From DATLGB01 sp038232275 (GTDB lineage: Bacteria; Actinomycetota; Thermoleophilia; Solirubrobacterales; Solirubrobacteraceae): a stretch of DNA of 64,000 nt. The stretch is taken from the NCBI GenBank assembly GCA_038232275.1, contig JBBSIC010000003.1, positions 38,433-102,432 on the forward strand. The letters are read 5' to 3'. Both the position numbers and the translations under genes were made by a program. This document shows, in pieces, positions 53,809 to 61,109 of the stretch (positions are counted from its first letter, which is position 1; the number at the start of each line of letters is the position of its first letter). The notes beneath the pieces were generated by a model that worked only from the letters and a program-made list of their open reading frames with translations, had not been told where the DNA came from and did not search any database.

Positions 53809-54599
53809 GCGCGCCGACCACATCGGCGCCCGTGCGGCTCGCGGTCGCGGGCAAGGGCGGCGCCGGGAAGTCGGTGCTCGCCGGGACCCTGGCACGGCTG
53901 CTCGGGCGGGGCGGGCGCACCGTCCTGGCGCTCGACTCAGACCTGCTGCCCGGCATCGAGATCACCCTCGGCGTCACGCCGCCGCAGCCGCCGCCGCTGA
54001 TGGAGGCGGCGCTGCGGGGTGAGAACGGGCGCTGGCGGATGGCGCCCGGCGTCGGCCCGGTGCGAGCGGTGCAGCGCTACGCGACCCCCGCGCCCGACGG
54101 CGTCCGCCTGTTGCAGTGCGGCAAGGCGACATCGGAGGGCTCGCGCGAGATCATGCCCGCGATCCAGGCCTTCTACCGGGTCATCCACGGCGTCGGGAAC
54201 GCCGCGGCGCTGCGCGAGTGGCACATCGTCGGGGACCTGCCCGCGGGCCCCCGTCAGGTCGGCTACGGCTGGGTGCCCTACGCCAACCGGCTGCTGCTGG
54301 TGGCGGAGGCGTCATCGATGTCGCTGCTGGCGGCGCGGCGGACCGCCCGCGTCGGCGCCCACATGCCAGAGCTGCGCATCACGCTCGTGGCGAGCAAGGT
54401 CCGCGCCCCCGAGGACGTGCGGCGCATCGAGTCCTTCCTCGGCCTCCGCGCGACCGCGATCGTGCCGTGGGACCCGCTCGTCGCCGAGGCGGAGCGCGCA
54501 GGCGTCCCCGTGCTCGAGCACGCGCCGGACGCACCCGCGGTGACGGAGATCGCACGCCTGGCGCGGTGGCTCAGCGAGGAGGACTCGCCCGCCGTCTAG
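53805..54599 (+). CDS. CooC-like P-loop ATPase without CxC motif (CooC-3)
   Basis: 264 residues from the GTG overlapping the DM13 gene. AVAGKGGAGKSVLAGTLARL (Walker A), LALDSDLLPG, IVGDLPAGPRQ (Walker B region). There is only one Cys where CooC has CxC (LLQCGKATS). It resembles CooC-1 more than the CxC forms. Its stop is adjacent, end to end, with CooC-4 on the other strand. Function is inferred only from family and setting. Confidence 0.8.
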   Translation: MSAPTTSAPVRLAVAGKGGAGKSVLAGTLARLLGRGGRTVLALDSDLLPGIEITLGVTPPQPPPLMEAALRGENGRWRMAPGVGPVRAVQRYATPAPDGVRLLQCGKATSEGSREIMPAIQAFYRVIHGVGNAAALREWHIVGDLPAGPRQVGYGWVPYANRLLLVAEASSMSLLAARRTARVGAHMPELRITLVASKVRAPEDVRRIESFLGLRATAIVPWDPLVAEAERAGVPVLEHAPDAPAVTEIARLARWLSEEDSPAV

Positions 54600-55358
54600 T
54601 CATCCACCGGCGACGACGCGCTCCGCGAGCTCGGTGATCGCCCGCACGGCGGGCGAGTCCGGCGCGAAGTCCAGCGGCGAGCTCTCTGCGCGCTCGGCGT
54701 CGGGGAGCGCGGCGTCGAACGGGATCACGCCCGCGATCTCGAGGTTGTTGCGCTCGGCGAAGGTCGACACCGCCTCGAGCTCGCGCTCGTCGCGGATCTT
54801 GTTCGCCACCAGCGCGATCCGCGGCAAACCCAGGTCGACCCCGAGCGCCGCCATCCGTCGCCCGGTCTCCAGCGACTTGTAATACGGCTCCACGACGCAC
54901 AGCATCGTCTCGGCGTACATCGTGGTGCCGCGCGAGAGGTGCTCCGGCGATGCCTCGGTGTCGAGCAGGCACACCTCGTTCTCGCCGTTGGCGGCCTCGT
55001 GCATGACGGTTCGCACCGTGGCGTGGACGGAGCACAGGCACCCGGTGCCGGCGTGCTGCGGGTGGGCCATGATGAGCAGCTTCACGCCGTCGGGGCCCTG
55101 GACGCCGTGCCCCTCGTAGATCGCCTCGAGCGTCGTGGCGAGCGCCGTGCCGCCGTTCTCGCGCCGGATCAGGCTGCTGTTGAGCGTCGGCAGCGAATCC
55201 ATGCTGTGGGCGTCGATCCCCAGCGTGACAGCGAGATTCGGATTCGAGTCCCCGTCGATGGCCAGAACGTCGTGGCCCGAGCGGGCGAGCACCCGCGCCA
55301 TGGTCCCCGAGATGGATGTCTTCCCTGCCCCGCCCTTGCCGGCGATCGCGAGTTTCAT
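54600..55358 (-). CDS. CooC-like P-loop ATPase with CxC motif (CooC-4)
   Basis: 252 residues from the ATG at 55358 (GGAGG upstream). MKLAIAGKGGAGKTSISGTM, VLAIDGDSNPNLAVTLG, and HAGTGCLCSVHATVRTVMHE with the CxC of nickel-binding CooC; Walker B is CLLDTEASPEHLSRG. It is the most canonical of the four CooC-like proteins. The convergent neighbour CooC-3 lacks the motif, repeating the CxC-plus/CxC-minus pairing seen for CooC-2/CooC-1. Confidence 0.83.
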   Translation of the reverse strand: MKLAIAGKGGAGKTSISGTMARVLARSGHDVLAIDGDSNPNLAVTLGIDAHSMDSLPTLNSSLIRRENGGTALATTLEAIYEGHGVQGPDGVKLLIMAHPQHAGTGCLCSVHATVRTVMHEAANGENEVCLLDTEASPEHLSRGTTMYAETMLCVVEPYYKSLETGRRMAALGVDLGLPRIALVANKIRDERELEAVSTFAERNNLEIAGVIPFDAALPDAERAESSPLDFAPDSPAVRAITELAERVVAGG

Positions 55359-55434
55359 GGCTCCTCCGAGACTCGGCCTGCGATGGATTTCAGACGAGGA
55401 TAGGCGCCGCGCGACGAGGCTTTGCGATAGCAGC

Positions 55435-56055
55435 TCATCCCGGTCGCCGGCCACCCTCGTCGGACGCTGTCGACCCGGCCGCGCCCTCCCGCGCACGCGC
55501 GGCCTCCGCGAGCACGAAGCCCAGGAGCCACACACGCTTGAGCGGCGAAGGATCGTCGTGGCCGAGCGCGCGCGCGGCGTCGACGGCCTCCGGGGATCCT
55601 CCGATGGCGCGCATGGCGACGTAGTGCCGGACGTGCCCCCCTGGCCCGGGAATTCGCCAGCTGACCGCCGACGGGTCGGCGGGCTCGGGACGCTCGAGCG
55701 GCTCCTGCGCCACGAGGCTCGCGCAGGTCGACGCGGCGGCCGCCCAGTCGCCGTCGCACAACGCCTCTGAGAGCGCGGCCGCCAACGGCAGGCGCGCAGG
55801 CGCGAAGCGCTCGAGCTCACGCAGGCGCGCGTACCACCCTGCGCGCGCGAGGCGGATGAGCGCCTCACGCGCGGCCTCGTCGATCGGCTCCACGGCTTCG
55901 AGCACCGCCGGGGCGCCCCGCAACGACGCTTCGACCTCGGGCGCCACGGGCTTGGCCGCGCGCGCTGCGGCCTCCGCGACGAGGCTCTCGACGAGCTCCT
56001 GCAACACGAGCTCGGTCCGCACGGAGATCAGCTGGGACTGCTCTTGATCGCTCAA
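55435..56055 (-). CDS. Hypothetical helical protein in the hydrogenase island
   Basis: 206 residues, almost all helical, Ala/Glu/Leu-rich, no signal peptide or TM helix. No motif recognised. It lies 76 bp upstream of CooC-4 on the same strand and is divergent from small-protein cluster 3 across 161 bp that contain two copies of the 21-bp repeat. It could be a hydrogenase-associated chaperone-like protein, but nothing in the sequence shows that. Confidence 0.6.
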   Translation of the reverse strand: MSDQEQSQLISVRTELVLQELVESLVAEAAARAAKPVAPEVEASLRGAPAVLEAVEPIDEAAREALIRLARAGWYARLRELERFAPARLPLAAALSEALCDGDWAAAASTCASLVAQEPLERPEPADPSAVSWRIPGPGGHVRHYVAMRAIGGSPEAVDAARALGHDDPSPLKRVWLLGFVLAEAARAREGAAGSTASDEGGRRPG

Positions 56056-56119
56056 GCGATCAGGCTCTCGCCGAGCGTCGCCGGCTCGTCGCAGTCATGG
56101 TTGCTGAGCGGCATCGGGT

Positions 56120-56197
56120 TAGGTGTAGCAGACACACAGCCGGGTTTGAAGGCCTGTACGCCAGGTCCGGAAGTTGTAGGTGTTGCAGGCATACAGC
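56120..56197. promoter_or_regulatory. Two 21-bp direct repeats in the divergent promoter of cluster 3
   Basis: Copies at 56120-56140 and 56177-56197 agree at 18 of 21 positions (both start TAGGTGT and end ACAGC), with starts 57 bp apart. A third relative lies upstream of hypF at 47369-47389. Two copies in the same orientation before an operon suggest operator sites. GTGTTACGCT at 56201-56210 may include the -10 region of the plus-strand operon. Confidence 0.5.
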
Positions 56198-56216
56198 AGT
56201 GTGTTACGCTCCGCCC

Positions 56217-56504
56217 ATGATGGTTCTCCAGGCGGCTCTGACGGGCGAGTCGCAATCTCATACCGGCTGGTGGGTGGGCCTGGGCCTCGGGTTCACGATC
56301 GTCGCCGTCGTCGTCGTTCTCGTCGCCCTGATCCTGATGTACGCGGCGCGCATCGTCGACCAGGCGGTCGACGGAATCGGCCGGATGGGCGAAGCGCGTG
56401 ACAGCACGTTCCCGGTCTGGCAGATCCAGGACCTCAACGAGAACGCAACGGGAATCTGGCAAGCCAGCGAGGCCGCCGGCGCGATCCTAAGGGAGAAGAT
56501 GTGA
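56217..56504 (+). CDS. Small bitopic membrane protein, type A (cluster 3)
   Basis: 95 residues (ATG at 56217; a second ATG follows at 56220). HTGWWVGLGLGFTIVAVVVV begins the TM helix, followed by ARIVDQAVDGIGRMGEARD. This is closest to the type A protein at 13816 (GWWVGLVLGFLVVAVVV). First gene of a five-gene A-B-C-D-E operon. Function unknown. Confidence 0.72.
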   Translation: MMVLQAALTGESQSHTGWWVGLGLGFTIVAVVVVLVALILMYAARIVDQAVDGIGRMGEARDSTFPVWQIQDLNENATGIWQASEAAGAILREKM

Positions 56505-56797
56505 TGTTCCTAGCCGTGGTGGCGGGCAACGAGAAGGTCTTCTGGTACGTCGCCCTCGGTATCGGGCTCGTGGTCGTCTGCGTCGTGATCCTCCTGGTGT
56601 CCCTGCTCTGGTCGCTCTGCCGCGACATCGACATCGGCGTGGACTCTCTGTGGACCGTCACGTCGCGGGTGGCACAGAACACCACCGGTCTGTACCAGCT
56701 CGCCGGGACCGCGTCGGTCCTGCGAGCCCTGCGGGAGGAGACGATGCGACAAGACAAGTTCCTCGCGGAACGCAACGGAGAGGGTGTCTACCGGTGA
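56504..56797 (+). CDS. Small bitopic membrane protein, type B (cluster 3)
   Basis: 97 residues from the ATG at 56504, which shares one base with the upstream stop. KVFWYVALGIGLVVVCVVI leads the TM helix; the tail has SRVAQNTTGLYQLAGTASVLRAL, matching HTFWAVALGIGG and VAENTSSIVKLADTGPVLEMI at 14073. Function unknown. Confidence 0.72.
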   Translation: MFLAVVAGNEKVFWYVALGIGLVVVCVVILLVSLLWSLCRDIDIGVDSLWTVTSRVAQNTTGLYQLAGTASVLRALREETMRQDKFLAERNGEGVYR

Positions 56798-57072
56798 GCG
56801 ACTCGCTCCTCACGTTTTTGACCGTTGTCGAGGTCGTTGTCCTCGTCGCGGTGCTGGCCAGCGGCCTGCTGATCGTGGCGGCGCGGTTGCGCTCGATCGC
56901 CAAGACCCTGTCCGAGGTCACCTGGGGCGGTCGCGCGGTGGAGCGTCAGCTCCTGGCCGTGCGCTCGAACATCAGGCAGGTCAACGCCGCGCTGGAGGAC
57001 ATCGCCGGGACGCTGCCGCACGCCACCGCGCGGCTCGAGCAACTCGGTCGTCAGGAGGTCGGGCAGCCATGA
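56794..57072 (+). CDS. Small bitopic membrane protein, type C (cluster 3)
   Basis: 92 residues from a GTG overlapping the previous stop. TM helix (LLTFLTVVEVVVLVAVLAS), then a tail with QVNAALEDIAGTLPHATARL, the type C signature. It overlaps the next gene by 4 nt. Function unknown. Confidence 0.72.
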   Translation: MSDSLLTFLTVVEVVVLVAVLASGLLIVAARLRSIAKTLSEVTWGGRAVERQLLAVRSNIRQVNAALEDIAGTLPHATARLEQLGRQEVGQP

Positions 57073-57314
57073 GCCTGTGGATCGGCGACGCCATCTTCTT
57101 GCTGGTCATCGTCCCCGCGGTGATCCTCGTGCTCGAGCAGGTGCGCGAGCCCATCCGCCAGATCGGCGGCTACGCGAAGGACATCAACGATTCCGTGTCG
57201 CTCTTCGGCCCCCATCTCGATGCCCTCGAGGAACTGGGCCGCACCCGCGAGCTCGTCAAGCAGGCCAACATCGAGTTGACGCGCTACGTCCGCGCCCTCG
57301 ACGGCGTCAGGTAG
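57069..57314 (+). CDS. Small bitopic membrane protein, type D (cluster 3)
   Basis: 81 residues. MSLWIGDAIFLLVIVPAVI forms the TM helix; the tail has ELGRTRELVKQANIELTRYVRALD. It is parallel to the type D protein at 14618. Start coupled to the upstream stop (ATGA). Function unknown. Confidence 0.72.
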   Translation: MSLWIGDAIFLLVIVPAVILVLEQVREPIRQIGGYAKDINDSVSLFGPHLDALEELGRTRELVKQANIELTRYVRALDGVR

Positions 57315-57317
57315 CCC

Positions 57318-57617
57318 ATGATCGCCGCGATAGCCGCCTCCGCTGCCGTCTTCCTCTTTCTCGTGATCGTCGCCGTGCTGGTCATCGCGGCGTATCTGGT
57401 CATCGTCATCGTGACCCTTCAAGGCGTCAGCCGCCGCCTCGTCAACGTGCTCGCGTGCATCGACGTCGTGACCAGCAAGACCGGTCCGGCGGCCCCGGTC
57501 ATCGTCGACATCAACAGGGACCTGGCGGCTGGTCGTCAGGCGCTCGAAGACTGTGTCGAGCGACTTCAGGCGCGCCAGGTCCCCGCCACTGCTGCCCAGC
57601 CGCCGCGTTACCCGTGA
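57318..57617 (+). CDS. Small bitopic membrane protein, type E (cluster 3)
   Basis: 99 residues. Long N-terminal TM helix (about 5-35), then VTSKTGPAAPVIVDINRDLAAGRQAL, comparable with AKQTEPVGYVVESIIDNLATARDGL of the type E protein at 14871. It ends soon after, without the Pro-rich extension of the cluster 1 version. Last gene of cluster 3, convergent with the CoxE-like gene. Function unknown. Confidence 0.68.
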   Translation: MIAAIAASAAVFLFLVIVAVLVIAAYLVIVIVTLQGVSRRLVNVLACIDVVTSKTGPAAPVIVDINRDLAAGRQALEDCVERLQARQVPATAAQPPRYP

Positions 57618-57638
57618 CCCGGGCTTCTCGCCGGCTCA

Positions 57639-57680
57639 GCTAGCGGTCCGCCTCAGCTGCTAGCGGTCCGCCTCAGCTGG
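57639..57680. repeat. 20-bp tandem duplication at the end of the CoxE-like gene
   Basis: Two adjacent copies of a 20-bp unit starting TAGCGGTCCG (57641-57660 and 57661-57680) differ only in the last base. The second copy contains the last codons and stop of the CoxE-like gene (57673). It may be a recent slippage event. Confidence 0.7.
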
Positions 57681-58947
57681 CAGTCCGCGCGAGCTGCCGC
57701 CGGGCCGGGCGTCCGTCTCCGAGACCGCCGATAAGCCGGGCCAGGCCCGCCACCGCGCGCGGATCGTGGCCCGGCACGAACTCGTCGACGAAGGGCAGCG
57801 CCGCCCGCATGCCGATGGCCAGCGGCTGCTCGTCGACGGTCATGGGCCGCGGGTTGATCCACACCAGCCGCCGCGCCTGCAGCTGCAGCCGCTGAACCTC
57901 GCTCGCCAGCTCGACCGGGTCGCCGCGATCCCAGCCGTCGCTCATGACGAGCACGATCGCCCCGCGCGCGAAGCCGCGGCGGCCGTAGTGGTTGTTGAAC
58001 TCCGACAGCGCTCCGCCGATGCGGGTCCCGCCGGACCAGTCGGGGACGGCCGCTCGCGCCTTATCGAGCGCGCGCTCGAGATCCCGGCCGCCGAGTGACT
58101 GGGTCAGCCGCGTCAGCCGCGTCGCGAAGACGAAGGCCTCGGCCTTGCGCGCCGCGCCGACCGCCGCCTTCAGCGAGGCCAGCAGCACGCGCGAGTAGCG
58201 CTCCATCGAGCCCGATACGTCGCAGATGAACACGAGCCGGCGTGGCCGCGGCACCGCCGCCGAGTAGGAGAGCCGGAACGCCTCGCCGTCGGTCTCCATG
58301 GATCCGCGCACGGTCGCCCGCACATCGAGCTTGTCGCCGCAGCGCGCCGGGCGCCGGCGACGCGAGAGGCGCTGGGGCGCGGAGCGCTTGAGCTCCTCGG
58401 CCAGCATGCGCAGGGCGGCGAGCTCGTCCTCCTGGTAGGCGAGGCGCGTCTCCTCGCTCTGCGTCTCGGCGGCGCTGTAGGCGGCCAGGACGCCGATCTG
58501 CTGGTTGCTCATCCCCTGGTCGCCCTCGGCGCTCGGGATCTCGCGCGTGCCGCGGTTCTTCTCGCCGTCCAGTGGGGCCGCCTGCTTGCCCTCGCCGCCG
58601 TACTGGGGCAGCGCCTCACCGCCGTGATGGGAGCCGCTCATGCGCGCGTCGCTCTCGCCGTGCTCGGCCGAGCCCTCGCCGAGCACGAGCGGGCGGCCGT
58701 CCCAGAAGCGATCGAAGACCGCGATGAAGACCGGCCGCTCGTCGGGGCTGTGGACGAAGGCGCTGTGCGCGGCCCAGTAGACGCGTTCGCGGTCGCGCAC
58801 GTCGATCTCGGTCAGGGCGCGCAGGAACACGTGCTCGCTGTCCACGCTCGCCGAGAAGCCGAAGCCGCGCAGCGCGCGTGCGAAGCCGACCGCGGCCGCG
58901 ACGACGGCCTGGTCGTCCGGCAGCTGCTCGCCGTGACGCAACCTCAC
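57673..58947 (-). CDS. VWA-domain CoxE-like protein
   Basis: 424 residues. An N-terminal ~200-residue helical region is followed by a CoxE-type von Willebrand A domain with an intact metal-ion-dependent adhesion site (FICDVSGSMERYS, later GGTRIGGAL and VMSDGWDRGD). CoxE proteins team with a MoxR/CoxD AAA+ ATPase to remodel or load metal centres, as in molybdenum CO dehydrogenase. The start overlaps the MoxR stop by 4 nt. Here the pair is tied to a [NiFe]-hydrogenase operon. Confidence 0.82.
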   Translation of the reverse strand: MRLRHGEQLPDDQAVVAAAVGFARALRGFGFSASVDSEHVFLRALTEIDVRDRERVYWAAHSAFVHSPDERPVFIAVFDRFWDGRPLVLGEGSAEHGESDARMSGSHHGGEALPQYGGEGKQAAPLDGEKNRGTREIPSAEGDQGMSNQQIGVLAAYSAAETQSEETRLAYQEDELAALRMLAEELKRSAPQRLSRRRRPARCGDKLDVRATVRGSMETDGEAFRLSYSAAVPRPRRLVFICDVSGSMERYSRVLLASLKAAVGAARKAEAFVFATRLTRLTQSLGGRDLERALDKARAAVPDWSGGTRIGGALSEFNNHYGRRGFARGAIVLVMSDGWDRGDPVELASEVQRLQLQARRLVWINPRPMTVDEQPLAIGMRAALPFVDEFVPGHDPRAVAGLARLIGGLGDGRPARRQLARTAS

Positions 58948-59834
58948 TGCTGGCCTCCGTTGCGGCGGAAGTCCGTCGCCCGCTCGGTCGCCCGCTCGAT
59001 CAGGCCGTCCAGGCCCTTGCCGCGGATGCGGTCGAGGTCGTCGCGCTCCTTGAGCAGCGCGCCGAGCGTCCGGTCGGCGGTCTTCGGATCGATCTCGTCG
59101 TGACCCAGGGTATGGAAGGCCTCGGCCCAGTCGAGCGTCTCGCCGACGCCGGGCGAGCGATAGAGGTCCAACCAGCGCAGATCCTGGACGAAGGCACAGA
59201 CCTGGTCGGCCAGCTGCGTGCTGATGTGCGGGAGTCGCGTGCGCGCGATCGCCACCTCGCGCCCCAGATCCGGATGGTCAATCCAGTGGTACAGGCAGCG
59301 GCGCTTGAGCGCCTCGTGCAGGTCGCGCGTGCGGTTGGAGGTGATGATCACCGTGGGCGGCTGCTCGGCGCGGATCACGCCCACCTCCGGGATCGTGACC
59401 TGGAAGTCCGACAGGAACTCGAGCAGGAACGCCTCGAACTCGTCGTCGGCGCGGTCGAGCTCGTCGATCAGCAGCACGGCGCCAGGCTGCGAGAGCGCTT
59501 CCAGCAGCGGGCGCCGCAGCAGGAACTCGTGCGAGTACAGCTGCGCGGTGCCGCCCGCCCGCAGCTGCAGGAGCTGGCGCGGATAGTCCCAGTCATACAG
59601 GGCCTGATGGACGTCGATGCCCTCGTAGCACTGGAGGCGGATCAGCGGCGCGCCGGACGCCGCCGCGATCGCCTTGGCCAGCTCGGTCTTCCCCACCCCG
59701 GGCTCGCCCTCCACCAGGAGCGGCCGGCGCAGGCGCAGCGCGAGGAACACGACGGTGGCCAGGCCGTCGTCGACCAGGTAGCGCTCGCGGCCGAGCGCCG
59801 CGCTCATCTCTTCGATGGAACTAAAGCCAGGCAT
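58944..59834 (-). CDS. MoxR-family AAA+ ATPase (CoxD-like)
   Basis: 296 residues from the ATG at 59834. Walker A GEPGVGKTELAKAI, Walker B AVLLIDELDRAD, sensor 1 VIITSNRTRD, and the MoxR pattern HQALYDWDYPRQLL. It is a chaperone-type ATPase whose usual partner is a VWA protein, here the next gene. It overlaps the protease gene start region by 14 nt, so it belongs to the hhy operon. Role in hydrogenase assembly is inferred from context. Confidence 0.87.
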   Translation of the reverse strand: MPGFSSIEEMSAALGRERYLVDDGLATVVFLALRLRRPLLVEGEPGVGKTELAKAIAAASGAPLIRLQCYEGIDVHQALYDWDYPRQLLQLRAGGTAQLYSHEFLLRRPLLEALSQPGAVLLIDELDRADDEFEAFLLEFLSDFQVTIPEVGVIRAEQPPTVIITSNRTRDLHEALKRRCLYHWIDHPDLGREVAIARTRLPHISTQLADQVCAFVQDLRWLDLYRSPGVGETLDWAEAFHTLGHDEIDPKTADRTLGALLKERDDLDRIRGKGLDGLIERATERATDFRRNGGQQ

Positions 59835-60288
59835 CGACCAACTCCTCGATTTTGCTGACGGCGATCGGCAGAGCACGCTGCACGACCTCCGAGAGCTCCT
59901 CGCACAGGTCATCCACCACGGCCGGCTGGCAGCCGATGATCACGACGCGATCGGGCAGCACGCCCATGGTCTTGGCCATCGAGAGCACGCGGTCCGGGTT
60001 GGCGAGGTGGACATCCGGGACGTGCACCGCCTCTTGAACGTCGGGCTCGATCAGGAACACCGTCCCCGGCGGGGCCCCGCGCTCGACCGCGTCGATGAGC
60101 ACGAGCGCGTCGCAGCCCGCCATCAGCTCCTGCAGCAGGGCGATGCCGCCAATCCCCGTCTCGACCACCTCGGCGCCCTCGGGCAGGTGGCCGAGCAGCT
60201 TGGTCACGGCCGGGCCGAAGCCGTCGTCGCCGCGCAGCACGTTGCCGACGCCGGCGACCAGCACCCGCTTGACCCGGAGCTCGGTCAC
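59821..60288 (-). CDS. Hydrogenase maturation protease (HyaD/HycI family), copy 2
   Basis: 155 residues from the GTG at 60288. VLVAGVGNVLRGDDGFGPAV holds the conserved Asn and the Ni-sensing Glu/Asp-type acid (here Asp), and ALVLIDAVERG gives the second conserved Asp. These enzymes clip the C-terminal tail of the large subunit after nickel insertion. Two paralogues in one operon suggest different substrates, or that one has another role. Confidence 0.85.
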   Translation of the reverse strand: MTELRVKRVLVAGVGNVLRGDDGFGPAVTKLLGHLPEGAEVVETGIGGIALLQELMAGCDALVLIDAVERGAPPGTVFLIEPDVQEAVHVPDVHLANPDRVLSMAKTMGVLPDRVVIIGCQPAVVDDLCEELSEVVQRALPIAVSKIEELVDAWL

Positions 60289-61109
60289 GTGACGTTCGTC
60301 GCGACCCGCAGCACGCCGTCCTGGACGGCGACCGGCACGATCGCGAGCGACGGCTGCCCCGGCTCGTCGTCCACCCGCTTGCCCGAGCGAACGTCGTAGG
60401 GGCAGTTGTGCCAGGGGCACACGATGATCGAGCCCGTCACGCGGCCGCCGTCGAGCGGCAGGCGCCCGCCCTCGGCCGGACAGAGGTTGCGGAACGCGTA
60501 GGGCTCCCCATCGACGTTGACGATCAGGATCGACTTCCCGTCGGCCTCCACGGTCTTCTTGGCTCCCTCGGGCAGATCGGCCAGCGGCCCGGCGTCGGTG
60601 AAGACCGGCCGGCGCATGTCGGTGATCTGCAGGAGGCCGTCGTCGATCTGCAGCAGCCCGTTGGCCGCCTCGCCGCCCCCGTTTGACTCCGGGTCGTGAG
60701 CGACGACCTCTTCAAACCAGTCCAGGCGCTCGCGCAACTTGGTCTCGACCCCGCGGCGCAGGGTCATGGCCGACGCCGCGCAGCCGTTGCACGAGCCGTG
60801 CATGCGCACGTGGACGACGCCGTCGACGACGTCGATCAGCTCGAGCCCGCCGCCGTGGGACTCGATGTAGGGCCGGATCTCGTCGAGCGCCTCCTCGGCT
60901 TCGGTGCGCTGGTCGAGCTCGGCGAGGTCGTACATCGACATCACGGCCTGGGCGACCGGGTGGTCCAGCTCACCGTGAACGATCAGCTCGATGGCGGGGC
61001 GGTGGACCGCGTCGATGAGCTGCAGCAGCAGCAGCGCGCGCTCATCGTCCTCGCGCTCGAGGGTCGCGACCAGCGTGTCGAGCTCTGCTACAGCCTGGTC
61101 AAACTCCAT
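60285..61109 (-). CDS. NifU C-terminal-domain/Rieske-like fusion protein
   Basis: 274 residues. An N-terminal helical region (1-70), a NifU-type domain (about 75-145) with GSCNGCAASAMTLRRGVE (the CxxC cluster site), then a Rieske-like domain (about 165-270). The second Rieske motif is CPWHNCPYD, but the first reads NLCPAEGGRLP where a C-x-H is expected, so one His ligand is missing and an extra Cys is present. It may carry a modified [2Fe-2S] cluster and feed electrons or clusters to the hydrogenase. Overlaps both neighbours, so co-translated. Confidence 0.8.
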   Translation of the reverse strand: MEFDQAVAELDTLVATLEREDDERALLLLQLIDAVHRPAIELIVHGELDHPVAQAVMSMYDLAELDQRTEAEEALDEIRPYIESHGGGLELIDVVDGVVHVRMHGSCNGCAASAMTLRRGVETKLRERLDWFEEVVAHDPESNGGGEAANGLLQIDDGLLQITDMRRPVFTDAGPLADLPEGAKKTVEADGKSILIVNVDGEPYAFRNLCPAEGGRLPLDGGRVTGSIIVCPWHNCPYDVRSGKRVDDEPGQPSLAIVPVAVQDGVLRVATNVT

